Source: Verrucomicrobiota bacterium (GTDB lineage Bacteria > Verrucomicrobiota > Verrucomicrobiia > Opitutales > Seribacteraceae). Taken from it: a stretch of 64,000 nucleotides of DNA. The stretch's first letter is position 1, and each line of letters starts with the position of its first letter. Below the pieces are notes generated by a model. That model was not told where the DNA came from. It made no database searches and was given only the letters and a program-made list of their open reading frames with translations. The translations under genes and the position numbers were made by a program. This document shows, one piece after another, positions 24,558-33,044 of this stretch. Where the stretch lies: the NCBI GenBank assembly GCA_028343845.1, contig JAOLZO010000001.1, positions 1 to 64,000 on the forward strand, read 5' to 3'.

Positions 24558-25603
24558 TCGACCATTTGAGCCCAAAGCTTGAGGGCTCGGTTTGCAAGAG
24601 TTTCCCGGCATTGATCGACCTCAGCCATTCTTAGCTTGAGGTTTTCATTCGCGATGGCCGATACGTCATCCATGTTGTAGAGAAAAACGTTGTCGATCTT
24701 GGCCACTCGCTCATCGATGTTACGGGGTACCGAGGCATCGATGAGGAAGAGAGGCTTGGCTGGCCTTTTTTTCATCGAGTGCTTGACCTGATCAGCCGTA
24801 ATCATTCTTGTCCCACTCGAAGTCGAGGTGAGGATGACGTCGAATAAGTGGAGGGATTCTTGGAAACCATCGTATGCCATGGCGAACCCTCCGAATTTAT
24901 CAGCTAGCTCATCGGGTTTTCTTCGGCTCAAAGGACACCAATCGAAGGTTCTTCCGGTTACGGTTATCTCTTGGCATCCCCTTGATTGAAACGATTCCAT
25001 GGTGCTTTCGGCCACATCGCCGGCTCCTACGATGAGCAACCTGCAGTTTTCGACTTTGCCGAAAATTCTTCGAGCAAGGTCCGAGAGAACATTGCCCAAG
25101 TTCACCTGACCACGTGAAATGCCGGTGTTGGTCCTGGTCCATTTGGCGGTTTGAAAGCCCTTTTGGAATAAACGATTGAGGGTTTTTCCGGAAAGTTTTC
25201 GGTTGCAGGCATCTTCGTAGGCTTTCTTGACTTGGCCGAGAATCTCGGTCTCCCCGACCATTTGGGAGTCAATTCCCGAGGTTACCTCGAACAGATGACG
25301 AACCACTTCTTCTCCCTCTCGCTGGTAGAAGTGACGGTCCATAAAGCCTTTTTCCAGTTTTTGAAAATTGCTCAGGTAGTTTCGCACTTCATCTATCGGG
25401 GAGGTTCCGTTGCCTACGCCATAGATCTCCGTACGGTTGCAAGTGTTAAGCAAGAGGCATTCCTTCATTCCGGGGATGGATCGGAGCCCTTTGTAGAAGG
25501 GCTCGATTTTGTCCGCCGGCAGGCTGATCAATTCGCGTTCGACCAACGACGCAACCTTATGAGAGCTGCCAAGAAGGAAGAGCTTTGGATCTTCAGTTGG
25601 CAT
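24455..25603 (-). CDS. hemA: Glutamyl-tRNA reductase
   Basis: A 382-residue enzyme that makes glutamate-1-semialdehyde, the first committed step of C5-pathway haem synthesis. The catalytic Cys is C55 in LLNTCNRTEIYG, with SSHKVASL near the start, GIDSQMVGETEILGQVK, the NADPH-binding LLIVGAGDVAEST, and the dimer-arm region FLYNMDDVSAIANEN. The ATG at 25603 is chosen because it opens directly on the first beta strand; an open frame runs 55 codons further up through the neighbouring gene. The start overlaps the ccsA/hemX-like gene by 11 bases. The last 37 residues are polar and lie antisense to lpxB. Confidence 0.92.
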   Translation of the reverse strand: MPTEDPKLFLLGSSHKVASLVERELISLPADKIEPFYKGLRSIPGMKECLLLNTCNRTEIYGVGNGTSPIDEVRNYLSNFQKLEKGFMDRHFYQREGEEVVRHLFEVTSGIDSQMVGETEILGQVKKAYEDACNRKLSGKTLNRLFQKGFQTAKWTRTNTGISRGQVNLGNVLSDLARRIFGKVENCRLLIVGAGDVAESTMESFQSRGCQEITVTGRTFDWCPLSRRKPDELADKFGGFAMAYDGFQESLHLFDVILTSTSSGTRMITADQVKHSMKKRPAKPLFLIDASVPRNIDERVAKIDNVFLYNMDDVSAIANENLKLRMAEVDQCRETLANRALKLWAQMVDQPSKQPSLINQSANPQEPGCAKDSESKEADSSN

Positions 25604-26462
25604 CGTTGGTTTGAGTCGTGTCACCATCCTGCGCAGAGGGGGTACTGGACGAGCGAACGACCCCGAGTGATAAAATGGCAACGATAAAGAGACCGATGGA
25701 GACTTTGGCAAACTTTTGGCCAAAAAGCTTTTGACGGAAGTGAAGATACCACAAACTGCAATAGGCAAGCCAGAGTGCTATGGTGAGCCCCACTTTGGAA
25801 GCGCTTAATGAATCAGGTGAGCGCGTCCAGTCCAGGGATCCTACTACGATCGAGCAAGTCAGGAAAACCGAACCTACGAGCAAAAGCCTGGAACCGGCGA
25901 TTTCTAATTGCTGTATGGCGGGGAGGAAAGAGGCAAGCTCGCCGGTACGCTTATTTTGCAAGGCTTTGCGCTGAATCAGGTACATTACGCTGACGGTGGC
26001 AAGTAGCGCGAAGATTCCATAGCTGAAGATTGCCATCGATGCATGAAGTTCAACCCAGTGGTTGGAAAAAATCCCGTCGTAACCTTCCTGTTCCCAATAG
26101 GGCGTGTCGAAGGATGGCAAAATAAGGGTGGCTATGCCCCCAAAGGATGCCAAGCCTGCGGAAAAAGAACCGAGTAGATTCAGACGAAAGAGTACCCGGA
26201 TGATAAGATAGCCAAGTACGAGAGACCAAAGGATAAATTGAATGCGTTCCATCCCGTTTCCAAGAGGGCAACCTTTGACCAATTGCCCACGTAGGGCGAG
26301 TGCTTGAGTCTGGGCAAGGAAACCGGCAATGATAATGAGAAGCGGGGCGGTCGATGAAAGGAGTTTACTCGATTTGGAGACCAAAGCCAACCCGCTGACC
26401 AAACCGATCCCATAAAGGATGGTTGCCAACCAGAACAAGTCACGGCTTTCTTCCAAGTCCAT
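25593..26462 (-). CDS. CcsA/HemX-like cytochrome c assembly membrane protein
   Basis: A 289-residue integral membrane protein with about eight hydrophobic segments. Family landmarks are CPLGNGMERIQFILWSLVLG (about 65-84), where CcsA and HemX usually have P-x-x-x-x-E-x-x-x-F, and HWVELHASMAIFSYGIFAL (about 134-152) with a conserved His. Bacillus carries hemX between hemA and hemC, and the adjacency to hemA here is similar. It may help haem handling or control HemA level. The WWD haem motif of full CcsA proteins is not visible, so HemX-like is the better name. Confidence 0.8.
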   Translation of the reverse strand: MDLEESRDLFWLATILYGIGLVSGLALVSKSSKLLSSTAPLLIIIAGFLAQTQALALRGQLVKGCPLGNGMERIQFILWSLVLGYLIIRVLFRLNLLGSFSAGLASFGGIATLILPSFDTPYWEQEGYDGIFSNHWVELHASMAIFSYGIFALLATVSVMYLIQRKALQNKRTGELASFLPAIQQLEIAGSRLLLVGSVFLTCSIVVGSLDWTRSPDSLSASKVGLTIALWLAYCSLWYLHFRQKLFGQKFAKVSIGLFIVAILSLGVVRSSSTPSAQDGDTTQTNDAN

Positions 26463-26614
26463 CTACTCGAACGATCTTTCAGTCGTCTTTAAATGGTGGA
26501 TATATAGAGAGATAGATATCATGTCTATCTATGAGTTGGGATTAATTCTCACACCATATATCATATCCTTGAATGCCATTAAGTCAAAGAGGGAACGATG
26601 GCGAAAACGAATAT

Positions 26615-27946
26615 CTATTCCAAAGGATCGAGGCAATTCGGAAGGGGAGGGCCAGTCAGGTGGGAGCCTGAAAACACCAATCCCCGGTTGGATGAGTTCA
26701 GGTCATTTGCCGCCGATTTTCTTTTTCCGAAATCTTTATCCGGGAGGGGAATGGCCTTTTGCCAAGTCCTAAGCCGTTGAAAAACGGGTTTTCCCCGAAT
26801 GCCCAATAAGGACGAAAGGTTTTGCGAAACCTTTTTGAATATCAATGCTTCTTTTTCCTGGCTCAGTTCGGGGTTTCTTTCGCCGCCGACAAAGGTTGAT
26901 ACAAGAACTTTGTCGGCGGGCGCCCTGTTGGGGAAAAGGGTGCTCGAAAAAAGGCTTCCGAGGATGTCCATCTTTTCAATTTCAGGAACGAGGAACCCAA
27001 AGCCGTCGAGTGGATGAGATACGTCCTTTTTGTCAAAGCCTTGGTATACTATGCTGAGAGGGAAATGAGGGGCTTCCTGCAAGGTGGATATATTTTCGGT
27101 CTGGGCGACGTTTTCCCAACGTACCTTTCCGAGCTGATGGGAGGGGAGCGTACAAATTACTTCATCAAAAAGATCCTCCCACTCAGCTCCCGTGGAGTCG
27201 TGCGCAAATACTCGCCACTTACCGTTTTCTCCTGCGACTTGCGTTACCGTGTGATCTAAAATGAAATTTCCCTTGATGGCCATTTTCATACGGGTAGCTA
27301 ATTCCCCAAGGCCTGAAGGAAAGGAGATGAGCCGGGTTTTAGGCAACCTATTTGATTTCTCAAAACCGAACATCTTGCCCAAGAGAAGAGAGCGGTATTT
27401 TTTTTCGAGGGCATGAATGGAAGGGAAGGTATGACGCATGCAAAGAGTTTCGGGCTTTGCCGCATATATCCCGGCCAAAAACGGATTGGCTAGATACTCG
27501 AGGGCTTCCTTGCCTAGCCTACGGGTGATAAAGTCGGCGACAGATTCGTGGTCACTGTCTTTTCCCTTGAATAGAAAGGGTTCGAGCAAAAGCCTGAGTT
27601 TGCCTGAGCAAGTTAGAAAAGGGCTTGTGATAAACGACCCGATGCCTTGGGGCAATGCCACCAATTTCCCTTTGCGAACGATAAAGCGCTTGTTGGCTTT
27701 CGGATTGGCATCGATCGCATGTTCGAGGACACCGCATTCCTCGAGCATGCCTGCCGTCTTTCTGAGCCTTAGGCTCAAGGTATTGGGTCCGTAATCCATC
27801 AGGAAACCTTCACTTTCCTCGGATTCTACGACTCCTCCGACTCGTTTGGTCGAATCAATGATGGTAACCTTCCGCCCCTTGCGCTCCTTTTCCCAAGCTG
27901 CTGAGAGTCCGCAGATTCCGCTTCCTAGAATACAGGTCTTATTCAC
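26615..27946 (-). CDS. hemY: Protoporphyrinogen/coproporphyrinogen oxidase
   Basis: A 443-residue FAD-dependent oxidase that aromatises the porphyrinogen ring late in haem synthesis. The FAD-binding start CILGSGICGLSAAWEKERKG is followed by DSTKRVGGVVES, FLMDYGPNT and the C-terminal FAD contact RGLVFSGSHLTGPPLPNC. Whether it acts on copro- or protoporphyrinogen cannot be told from sequence. The GTG at 27946 is preferred because only four codons precede the first beta strand; a TTG at 28006 would add 20 residues of no family character. It leads hemY, ccsA/hemX-like and hemA in one direction, with a 152-base gap after it. Confidence 0.9.
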   Translation of the reverse strand: MNKTCILGSGICGLSAAWEKERKGRKVTIIDSTKRVGGVVESEESEGFLMDYGPNTLSLRLRKTAGMLEECGVLEHAIDANPKANKRFIVRKGKLVALPQGIGSFITSPFLTCSGKLRLLLEPFLFKGKDSDHESVADFITRRLGKEALEYLANPFLAGIYAAKPETLCMRHTFPSIHALEKKYRSLLLGKMFGFEKSNRLPKTRLISFPSGLGELATRMKMAIKGNFILDHTVTQVAGENGKWRVFAHDSTGAEWEDLFDEVICTLPSHQLGKVRWENVAQTENISTLQEAPHFPLSIVYQGFDKKDVSHPLDGFGFLVPEIEKMDILGSLFSSTLFPNRAPADKVLVSTFVGGERNPELSQEKEALIFKKVSQNLSSLLGIRGKPVFQRLRTWQKAIPLPDKDFGKRKSAANDLNSSNRGLVFSGSHLTGPPLPNCLDPLE

Positions 27947-28035
27947 TTTTCTTGTGGATGGCAGTCCGTTCGCAAGAATGAAAATCGAGCGGTTTGGGCT
28001 TGGCAAGTTAAAGAATGGGCGAAAGATGAAACCAT

Positions 28036-28254
28036 ATGGAAGAAATTGAAAATTGCCTGAAGGTGATCACGAATCCAGCGGACGCAGGTCCGGGAGATTT
28101 GTCGGGAGCGCTCCAAAAGCTCGATCAGGTCGTGAAACAAAGTCAGGATGACATTCACCCGCGATTAAGGCATTTTTTAGAGAACAGAAGCTACCAAAAG
28201 GCCCTGGTTTGGCTAGAAGGTGATACTCCGGAGAAAGGTGTTTGCGGAGGATGA
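28036..28254 (+). CDS. Small soluble protein, unknown
   Basis: A 72-residue mostly helical protein (NCLKVITNPADAG, then LENRSYQKALVWLEGD, ending KGVCGG). I do not recognise a named family. The C-terminal Gly-Val-Cys-Gly-Gly is notable, since a Cys-Gly-Gly end can be functional, but that is speculation. Its stop overlaps the start of the SUI1-like gene by ATGA, so the pair is translationally coupled. It is divergent from hemY. Confidence 0.65.
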   Translation: MEEIENCLKVITNPADAGPGDLSGALQKLDQVVKQSQDDIHPRLRHFLENRSYQKALVWLEGDTPEKGVCGG

Positions 28255-28667
28255 GCCGTAAGAATCGAGCAAAAGGGAAGCGGGAGGTTGCCACGAGCGA
28301 AGGCTTCGGGTTTTCCCCATTTGAGTCTCTTGAGCCGGAAGGTTTGCCACAGCCCCTTGCACCGCTTCCGGTTTCTGATCCCAAGCCCAAAAAGGTGAAT
28401 GAGCAAGAGCAGGTGGGCAAAGGGGATCGTCTGGAGATTCGTAGGGAGAAAAGCGGGAGGGGTGGGAAAACGGTCACCACGATTGCAGGTTTTCCGAAGA
28501 GAATCAACGCACCGATGCGAGCAACCTTGCTGAAGAGAATGAAAATGAAACTGGGAACGGGAGGGACTTGGGTTGGAGACTGCATGGAACTCCAGGGAGA
28601 CAAGAGAGAAGAAGTTTTTTCCTGGTTGAGCGCGCTGGGTTTTAAGCCAATATTTGCAGGCGGTTGA
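28251..28667 (+). CDS. SUI1/YciH-like translation initiation factor
   Basis: A 138-residue protein. Residues about 60-138 form an eIF1/SUI1 domain (GDRLEIRREKSGRGGKTVTT, then MKLGTGGTWVGDCMELQGDK and a final LGFKPIFAGG), like E. coli YciH, which checks initiation complexes in vitro. The N-terminal 55 residues are low in complexity, rich in Pro, Lys and Glu, and probably disordered. The ATG at 28251 overlaps the stop of the small upstream gene and sits directly behind GGAGG (28246-28250). That spacing is too short for normal initiation and points to coupled reinitiation. Confidence 0.88.
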   Translation: MSRKNRAKGKREVATSEGFGFSPFESLEPEGLPQPLAPLPVSDPKPKKVNEQEQVGKGDRLEIRREKSGRGGKTVTTIAGFPKRINAPMRATLLKRMKMKLGTGGTWVGDCMELQGDKREEVFSWLSALGFKPIFAGG

Positions 28668-28681
28668 GCCCGCAGATCAAA

Positions 28682-28996
28682 TCAGTTTGCAGTTTGCTTT
28701 TCCCCTTCTTGGGGGACTGAATCCTCGGTCTCTTCTTCTTTTTCTTCTTCTTTCTTCTGTTTTTCCGATTCGGAGAAGTCGTGATCCTCTATCGGCTCTT
28801 GGCTCATGACTTCGTTAATGTCCTGTTCCCACTCATTCTTTGCTTTGCGGAATTCGTTGACGCCTTTGCCCAGAGATCGAAAAAGTTCTGGTACTTTCTT
28901 TGCTCCGAAGAGAAGGAGGACGATTAGAAAGATAAGTATGATTTCCCCGCCGCCGAAGTTTCCGATGAAGGCAAGGTTATGTGTTGGAGTGATCAT
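28682..28996 (-). CDS. tatA: Sec-independent translocase subunit TatA
   Basis: A 104-residue twin-arginine translocase component. It has a short periplasmic N-terminus, one helix (about 18-34, EIILIFLIVLLLFGAKK), the hinge FGAKKVPEL, and an amphipathic helix FRSLGKGVNEFRKAKNEW. The tail is a long acidic and lysine stretch (SEKQKKEEEKEEETED). Lack of a longer second half argues for TatA or a TatA/E type rather than TatB. Tat substrates include the RR-signal isomerase at 13574-14443. It converges with the SUI1-like gene with only 14 bases between stops. Confidence 0.9.
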   Translation of the reverse strand: MITPTHNLAFIGNFGGGEIILIFLIVLLLFGAKKVPELFRSLGKGVNEFRKAKNEWEQDINEVMSQEPIEDHDFSESEKQKKEEEKEEETEDSVPQEGEKQTAN

Positions 28997-29005
28997 GGTG
29001 TTTGG

Positions 29006-29034
29006 AATATAGTCTTGAGGGATACTCTAGGCAA
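29006..29034 (-). promoter_or_regulatory. Promoter-like element before tatA
   Basis: On the minus strand TTGCCT (29029-29034, 4/6) and TATATT (29006-29011, 5/6) are spaced 17 bases apart. The minus-10 box ends 9 bases before the tatA ATG, leaving room for only a one- to three-base leader and no ribosome site. Confidence 0.4.
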
Positions 29035-29075
29035 CTTTTTTGTCCGCTTGTTCGTTCGGAAAAAAAAGAGGGTTC

Positions 29076-31157
29076 TTAGAGTCCGAGTTGTCTTAATGCT
29101 TCCGGTTTGGGCTTGTTTACAGAGCTTTGGTCGGCTTCGAAGAACCCATGCAGTTGGCGGATTCTGGTTGGGTGTCGCATCTTGCGCAAGGCCTTGGCCT
29201 CGATCTGCCTAATGCGTTCCCGGGTGACTTTGAATTGTTTTCCAACTTCTTCGAGCGTGCGGCTGTAACCATCTTTAAGGCCGAAGCGCAGGGAAAGAAC
29301 GTTACGTTCCCTTTCCGTCAAGGAATCAAGCACGTCGAGGATCTTTTCCCTCAGAAGAGAGTAGGCGGTCATGTCGTAGGGGTTTTCCGCCCCTTTGTCC
29401 TCAATGAAATCTCCAAAGTTCGTGTCGTCGCTGTCTCCAACCGGACTTTGCAGGGAGATCGGTTGTTGCGCCATCTTCATGATCCCCTGAACCTTGTCCA
29501 AGGGTAAACCCATCTCGATTGCAACCTCGTCCGGGGTAGGTTCATGACCTAATTCCTGAAGCAGTTGCTTTTGGATCTGCATCACCTTGTTCAAGGTCTC
29601 GATCATATGGACCGGGATACGTATCGTCCGAGCCTGATCGGCAATCGATCGGGTGATTGCCTGCCTGATCCACCAAGTTGCATAGGTCGAGAATTTGTAT
29701 CCCCTGCGGTACTCGAATTTTTCCACGGCCTTCATCAATCCCATGTTGCCTTCCTGGATAAGGTCGAGAAAGGATAGGCCCCGGTTGGTGTATTTTTTGG
29801 CAATTGAAATAACGAGCCTGAGGTTTGCCTCAACCATTTCCGTCTTCGCTCGATGGGCCTTGCGCATGAAAAGGCGAAGTTCGCGAATCAGCGAAATCAA
29901 TTCGTTCGGGTCCATTTGGAACTTGGTTCTAGCTACCTCTAGTTCCTTCTTGACCCGGTCCATTTTCACCCCTTTGCGCTTTACCTTTACCTCGTCCTTA
30001 CTTGCCAGTTCCTGGTTATGCAAGTTGCGGGCTATGTCCTTGATCTCGGGGTTTAGCTTTTGGATGAAATCTTCGAAAACCTTGAGCTTGAGACAGCATT
30101 TCTTGAAAATGGGCGCAAGGCTGGCCTCGTAGTTCCTGAACCGGGTGGTGGAACTCTTGCGCTGCGTATCGTTTTTAGCGCCTTCAATGCTTTTCCACGC
30201 ATTGTTAATCTTTCGGATTAGGTTTTCCAGAGCCACGACTTGCTTGGCCAAGCTCTTGAAATAGGTCTCGCGACTATCTATTTTCTTGTCCAGAACCACG
30301 CGGTCAAAGCGTTCTTCACGGGCTAGCAGTTTATTGCAGATTTCCAATTGGAAATCTGCGGTAAGGGAAACGGAGTAGATGATCTTCAGGGCAGAACTTT
30401 CAGCCGCTTCGATCCTTTTTGAAATGTCGACTTCCTGCTCTCTGGTCAAAAGGGGAACTTGTCCCATTTGCTTGAGATACATCCGTACGGGATCGTCAAG
30501 CATGTCGCTTTGGTTCGACCTTGCCGTTTCCTCTTCGGATTCCTCCTTCTTCTTCTTGAACTTTTCTACTTCCTTGGAATCAAGAAGTTTGATTTCCAAA
30601 TTATTGAAAATGGATATTACGTTTTGAAGCTCTTCCGGTTGGTTGGCGATTTCGGGAAGGGAGTTGTCGATGTCCTTGAAAGTCAGATAGCCTTGTTCTC
30701 TTGACAGGTGGATCAAGGCACGGACCTTTTCGGTGTCGTCATCGTTGAGGGCGTGAGGCTCGATAGTCTTGTCAACGGTCTTTGCCAATTCCTTGCTTGA
30801 AACTTTGGCTTTTTTCTTCGAGGTGACCGCAGGCTTCTTCGCCGAATTTTCTTTTTTAGCGGGTGCCTTCTTGGTTTTTGCAGAAGCTTTTGGACTGACT
30901 TCGGATGCTTTTGAAGGGGCCTTCTTCTTCGACTTGCGCTCCGTTGCCGGGGAAGCTTTCTTTTTCGCAACAGTCGCTGCAGGTTTTTTCTTCGTGCCAG
31001 CAGTACTTTTGGCGGTAACCACGGTTGATTTTTTCGCACCGGTCGCCTTTTTTGTCTTCGATGCAGGAGTCGCCCGGGTTTTAGCTGGGGCTTTCTTTGC
31101 GTTCGTTTTGGAGGCGGATACCTTGGCGGCGGTTTTACTTGCTTTAGTTTTGGGCAT
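29076..31157 (-). CDS. rpoD: Primary sigma factor RpoD with Lys/Ala-rich N-terminus
   Basis: A 693-residue sigma-70. Region 1.2 begins [17 protein letters not shown] (about 221-237). Region 2 is [36 protein letters not shown] and [10 protein letters not shown]. Region 4 is [15 protein letters not shown], then [17 protein letters not shown], which binds the minus-35 box. The first 125 residues are almost wholly Lys, Ala, Ser, Pro and Thr with repeated AKKAPAK-type units, like histone H1 tails. Region 1.1 (about 137-195) follows it. Ordinary primary sigma factors lack this extension. The gene follows dnaG by 14 bases, in the order dnaG-rpoD known from the macromolecular-synthesis operon. Confidence 0.95.
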   Translation of the reverse strand: MPKTKASKTAAKVSASKTNAKKAPAKTRATPASKTKKATGAKKSTVVTAKSTAGTKKKPAATVAKKKASPATERKSKKKAPSKASEVSPKASAKTKKAPAKKENSAKKPAVTSKKKAKVSSKELAKTVDKTIEPHALNDDDTEKVRALIHLSREQGYLTFKDIDNSLPEIANQPEELQNVISIFNNLEIKLLDSKEVEKFKKKKEESEEETARSNQSDMLDDPVRMYLKQMGQVPLLTREQEVDISKRIEAAESSALKIIYSVSLTADFQLEICNKLLAREERFDRVVLDKKIDSRETYFKSLAKQVVALENLIRKINNAWKSIEGAKNDTQRKSSTTRFRNYEASLAPIFKKCCLKLKVFEDFIQKLNPEIKDIARNLHNQELASKDEVKVKRKGVKMDRVKKELEVARTKFQMDPNELISLIRELRLFMRKAHRAKTEMVEANLRLVISIAKKYTNRGLSFLDLIQEGNMGLMKAVEKFEYRRGYKFSTYATWWIRQAITRSIADQARTIRIPVHMIETLNKVMQIQKQLLQELGHEPTPDEVAIEMGLPLDKVQGIMKMAQQPISLQSPVGDSDDTNFGDFIEDKGAENPYDMTAYSLLREKILDVLDSLTERERNVLSLRFGLKDGYSRTLEEVGKQFKVTRERIRQIEAKALRKMRHPTRIRQLHGFFEADQSSVNKPKPEALRQLGL

Positions 31158-31171
31158 GTGAGACGGAATCT

Positions 31172-33022
31172 TTAAGGGAATAGATCAGTTGGGGGGGGGG
31201 CACTAATGCTTTTTCTCAACTGAATCAGTTCTTGTCTAAGGTTTTGGGTGTTTTCAGGGGCGTTGTCTGGATTGCTTAAATGCTTGAGAAGAGACCGTTC
31301 TTTTTGCTTGGACGAGCGAATGAAAAGAGCGTGCAGGCATTCATTCGCCAGTTGGAGGAATGATTCCTCATCAATCTCCTTAACATCTTGGTATAGATGG
31401 TTTTGGAATGCGGTTCGTTCGTCGTCATCATCAATAAATTCTTCCATCCGATTGGGAGTGACAGGACCGTCAGCCTTGGTTTCCGCCAAAATCTTGGCAA
31501 GAACTCGTCCCGAAGGGATTTCAAGATCGAGCCAAGACGGATCGAATATATGGGCAAGCGGGCTTGCGACTCTGTCATCATGCAAAAGTACAAATAATAA
31601 ATCATCTTCAGCCGTTGTCAACTGCACAGAGCGAGAGGATGATGCTTCTTGGGTTGAACGCGCACGATCTCTGCCAGCAGTAAAAGGTCTTTGGTTTTGG
31701 GAAAATTGCTTGAAATCGCGTTTGACGTTCTCGATCGAAACACTGAGCACCTTGCTTAGCTCCTGGAGGTGGTCTTCGCGCTCGACGAAGGAATCTACCC
31801 CAGACAACGATTTGAAAATGAATTCGCTTATTTTCTTACGGTCGGAGGGGGTTGGGTTTTCAATATCCTGCAATTTGTAACGGAATGCGTATTCGATGGA
31901 TGAAATCCCCTGATCGAGCAACTCTTGAAGCCCAGACGTTCCCTGATCGAGCAAGATTTGGTCGGGATCGCTTCCCTCCGGCAAAGTTGAAAACCGTGAA
32001 CCTAGACCAGCCTTGAATAAAATGGGGATATACTCAAAGGCTGCTTTTTGACCAGCCGAGTCGCCATCGAGCAGGCAGGTTACCCCTCTCGGGTTGGATT
32101 TGCGCAATAGGTTTGCCTGAATATCTCCAAAAGCCGTTCCTTGTGGGGCTACCACTGTTTTGAACCCTTCCGCCCAACAACGTATGGCGTCAAGTTGACC
32201 CTCGACGAGAAGGAAATCGCTTTTCTCGTCGATTTCCTTGTTTGCCAAATCGTGGTTGAAGAGCAATTCGCCTTTCTTGAAGATATTGGTCTCCGGGGAG
32301 TTCACGTATTTCGGGGCCTTCTTATCCCCCCATTCCGGCGTTAGGGAAAGCTTGCGTGCGGTGAAGCCGCATACTCGCCCGATTTTCTCACGAATGGGAA
32401 TGATCAGCCGTCCGCAAAAGCGCGAAACGAATTCCCCTTGCTGAAGGTTCTTGTTGAACAAACCTGATTTTTCGAGAATTTCGGGCGGGACGTTTTTTTT
32501 GCGGAGGAATTTGGCCAATGCGAAACGATCGACGGGGGCATAGCCAATCTTGAACTCTTGCGCAGTCTCCATCGAGAATCGTCTTTCTTTCGTCCAATAA
32601 TCCAATGCCACCCGGCTTTCCTCTCCTTCGATGCGCAAGTTGTTCGAAAACCAGTCGGCAACCGTTTCATGAAGAGCGTAAAGTTCCGAGTTTATTGATT
32701 TTGCCCTGGGCGTGGAAGAACTGCCTTCTTCGAATCTCATCGGGATGTTGAATCGATCGGAGAGAAACTCAATCGCTTCGATGAAGGAAAGATTTTCCAT
32801 CTTTTGAACGAAGGTAATGGCGTCCCCCTTTTCTCCCGAGCTAAAACATTTGAAAAACCCTTTGTCGGGGTGGACGTAGAAAGAGGGTGTCTTTTCCTGA
32901 CTGAACGGGCTCAAGCCAACCCAACTCGATCCGCTCTTCTTGAGTTGAACGTAAGGACTGACCAGATCGTAAAGGTCGATCTTGTCCTTTAATTCATTTA
33001 CGAAGTCATGAGCCAGCGGCAT
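31172..33022 (-). CDS. dnaG: DNA primase lacking the usual zinc ligands
   Basis: A 616-residue DnaG, which makes RNA primers at the replication fork. The N-terminal domain keeps the zinc-ribbon fold sequence but reads [15 protein letters not shown] and [14 protein letters not shown]. Against the usual CPFH...CFGC this gives S38, S41, C59 and S62, so three of four zinc ligands are gone. The Toprim core is intact, with [10 protein letters not shown] and [10 protein letters not shown] supplying Glu and Asp-x-Asp. The C-terminal helicase-interaction part is divergent and Ser/Gln rich. A run of ten G at 31191-31200 lies in the last codons (proline run). It is followed by rpoD and preceded by a TPR lipoprotein gene 22 bases away. 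Confidence 0.93.
   Translation of the reverse strand: MPLAHDFVNELKDKIDLYDLVSPYVQLKKSGSSWVGLSPFSQEKTPSFYVHPDKGFFKCFSSGEKGDAITFVQKMENLSFIEAIEFLSDRFNIPMRFEEGSSSTPRAKSINSELYALHETVADWFSNNLRIEGEESRVALDYWTKERRFSMETAQEFKIGYAPVDRFALAKFLRKKNVPPEILEKSGLFNKNLQQGEFVSRFCGRLIIPIREKIGRVCGFTARKLSLTPEWGDKKAPKYVNSPETNIFKKGELLFNHDLANKEIDEKSDFLLVEGQLDAIRCWAEGFKTVVAPQGTAFGDIQANLLRKSNPRGVTCLLDGDSAGQKAAFEYIPILFKAGLGSRFSTLPEGSDPDQILLDQGTSGLQELLDQGISSIEYAFRYKLQDIENPTPSDRKKISEFIFKSLSGVDSFVEREDHLQELSKVLSVSIENVKRDFKQFSQNQRPFTAGRDRARSTQEASSSRSVQLTTAEDDLLFVLLHDDRVASPLAHIFDPSWLDLEIPSGRVLAKILAETKADGPVTPNRMEEFIDDDDERTAFQNHLYQDVKEIDEESFLQLANECLHALFIRSSKQKERSLLKHLSNPDNAPENTQNLRQELIQLRKSISAPPPTDLFP
31191..31200. repeat. Homopolymer of ten G inside dnaG
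   Basis: Ten consecutive G on the plus strand encode, on the minus strand, the APPPT end of DnaG eight codons before the stop. Slippage here would change only the last residues of the primase. It may also be a place for sequencing error. Confidence 0.9.
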
Positions 33023-33044
33023 GGAGTAGGAGATTGAGGTTGTT

